Origin: Verrucomicrobiales bacterium
GTDB taxonomy: Bacteria; Verrucomicrobiota; Verrucomicrobiia; Verrucomicrobiales; SKLO01
Assembly: GCA_007123195.1 (NCBI GenBank)
Contig: SKLO01000579.1
Coordinates: forward strand, 1 to 5,794
Direction: 5' to 3'
DNA: 5,794 nucleotides
Shown here: one piece after another, positions 5,442 through 5,794 of the stretch
Numbering within the stretch: the first letter of the stretch is position 1
Layout of the letters: the number at the start of each line of letters is the position of its first letter
Notes under the pieces: generated by a model
Database searches by the model: none
The model's input: only the letters and a program-made list of their open reading frames with translations
Told to the model about the DNA's origin: nothing
Program-made: the position numbers and the translations under genes

Positions 5442-5794
5442 ATGTCAAAAGTCGCAGTCCGTCTCCGCCAACTCTGCTCCCAGCACCCGTTCCGCCTCCC
5501 CCCGCCGGTCCCGGCGATCGCCCGCCGCAGCCGCATCGCCACCTCGCCGTTGCCCCTGATGCCGGCGCTGCTGGCCTCCACCCTGCTGCTGTCCGCCTGC
5601 GGCGATCGGGAGGCCGCGCCACCGGAGGACGACAGCGCGCCGCCACCGGTCGATCCCGCCCAGGTGCTCGACCAGGACTCCCCGCCGCTGCCGGACCAAG
5701 GCCCCGCCGAACCCATCGGACAGGCGCTTGAGGAACTCACCGGCACCTGGACCAAGGCGGTGTGGATGCAGCACGACAACCCCGATTCCGCCGA
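5442..5794 (+). CDS. Putative lipoprotein, N-terminal part, cut by window edge
   Basis: The frame from ATG 5442 stays open to the end of the window: 117 codons and two bases. An Arg-rich N-terminal part (IARRSRI at 26-32) leads into a hydrophobic segment LMPALLASTLLLSAC (39-53), which ends in a lipobox with Cys53 as the expected lipidated residue (codon 5598-5600). After it comes a Pro/Asp/Glu/Ala-rich, disordered-looking linker (54-96), common behind the lipid anchor, and then the beginning of what may be a folded domain (ELTGTWTKAVWM, about 97-108). The N-region is long for a signal peptide. The true start could lie further in, such as ATG 5559 (Met40), although that would leave no positive charge before the hydrophobic core. 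The function cannot be told from this part. It is probably exported and anchored to a membrane. The gene is separated from the upstream one by 115 bases and hairpins, so it may be a new transcription unit. Confidence 0.65.
   Translation, partial: MSKVAVRLRQLCSQHPFRLPPPVPAIARRSRIATSPLPLMPALLASTLLLSACGDREAAPPEDDSAPPPVDPAQVLDQDSPPLPDQGPAEPIGQALEELTGTWTKAVWMQHDNPDSA

Noticed and set aside
4166..5779. A 537-codon open frame on the minus strand across the cyclodeaminase-family and lipoprotein genes
   Set aside because: Its translation has no recognisable domain, begins in low-complexity Ser/Gly/Arg sequence and lies opposite a clear enzyme gene. Composition explains it.
1..5794. tRNA, rRNA, CRISPR array, insertion sequence or attachment site
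   Set aside because: No cloverleaf-like sequence, regularly spaced repeats, transposase frame or flanking terminal repeats were seen on either strand.

Overview
The window is high-GC bacterial DNA. All the genes I can support lie on the + strand, and most codons end in C or G. The two PilT-family ATPases, the scarcity of Shine-Dalgarno sequences and the C-ending codon bias would fit a Gram-negative, diderm, type IV-piliated bacterium. Verrucomicrobiota is my best guess, but that is an inference from style and I cannot confirm it by search. The lipobox-bearing protein at the right edge also fits a diderm.

Layout. Positions 1-654 hold no gene I can support: the stretch is very C-rich up to about 360, then more balanced, with one clear inverted repeat (366-385) and short direct repeats. 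A plausible sigma70-type promoter (626-654) ends just before the first gene. Positions 661-1888 carry three small, tightly packed membrane-associated genes: a YqjD/ElaB-type (DUF883) tail-anchored protein, a YqjE-type two-helix 'phage holin family' protein, and a small hydrophobic protein in the place of YqjK. The last two overlap by ATGA. Positions 1945-4233 carry two tandem PilT/PilU-family hexameric ATPases. The first has some PilU-like sequence features and the second is closer to PilT, but with changed Asp-box and His-box residues. Positions 4268-5326 encode an NAD(P)-dependent enzyme of the ornithine cyclodeaminase/mu-crystallin family, the only complete gene here with a clear Shine-Dalgarno sequence. 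GC-rich hairpins follow it. From 5442 a lipoprotein gene starts and runs off the right edge.

How they may work together. The first three genes resemble the enterobacterial yqjD-yqjE-yqjK block, whose YqjD tethers ribosomes to the inner membrane in stationary phase. The two ATPases would power pilus retraction, and their adjacency suggests they are made together, as PilT and PilU are in Pseudomonas. The cyclodeaminase-family gene lies 34 bases after the second ATPase and could be co-transcribed. Its presence recalls the proC-yggS genes found near pilT in many proteobacteria, but the functional link is speculative.

I do not see a clearly new system. The most notable items are six unbroken 11-residue repeats in the DUF883 protein, a possible leaderless start for that gene, and the altered active-site motifs in the PilT pair.
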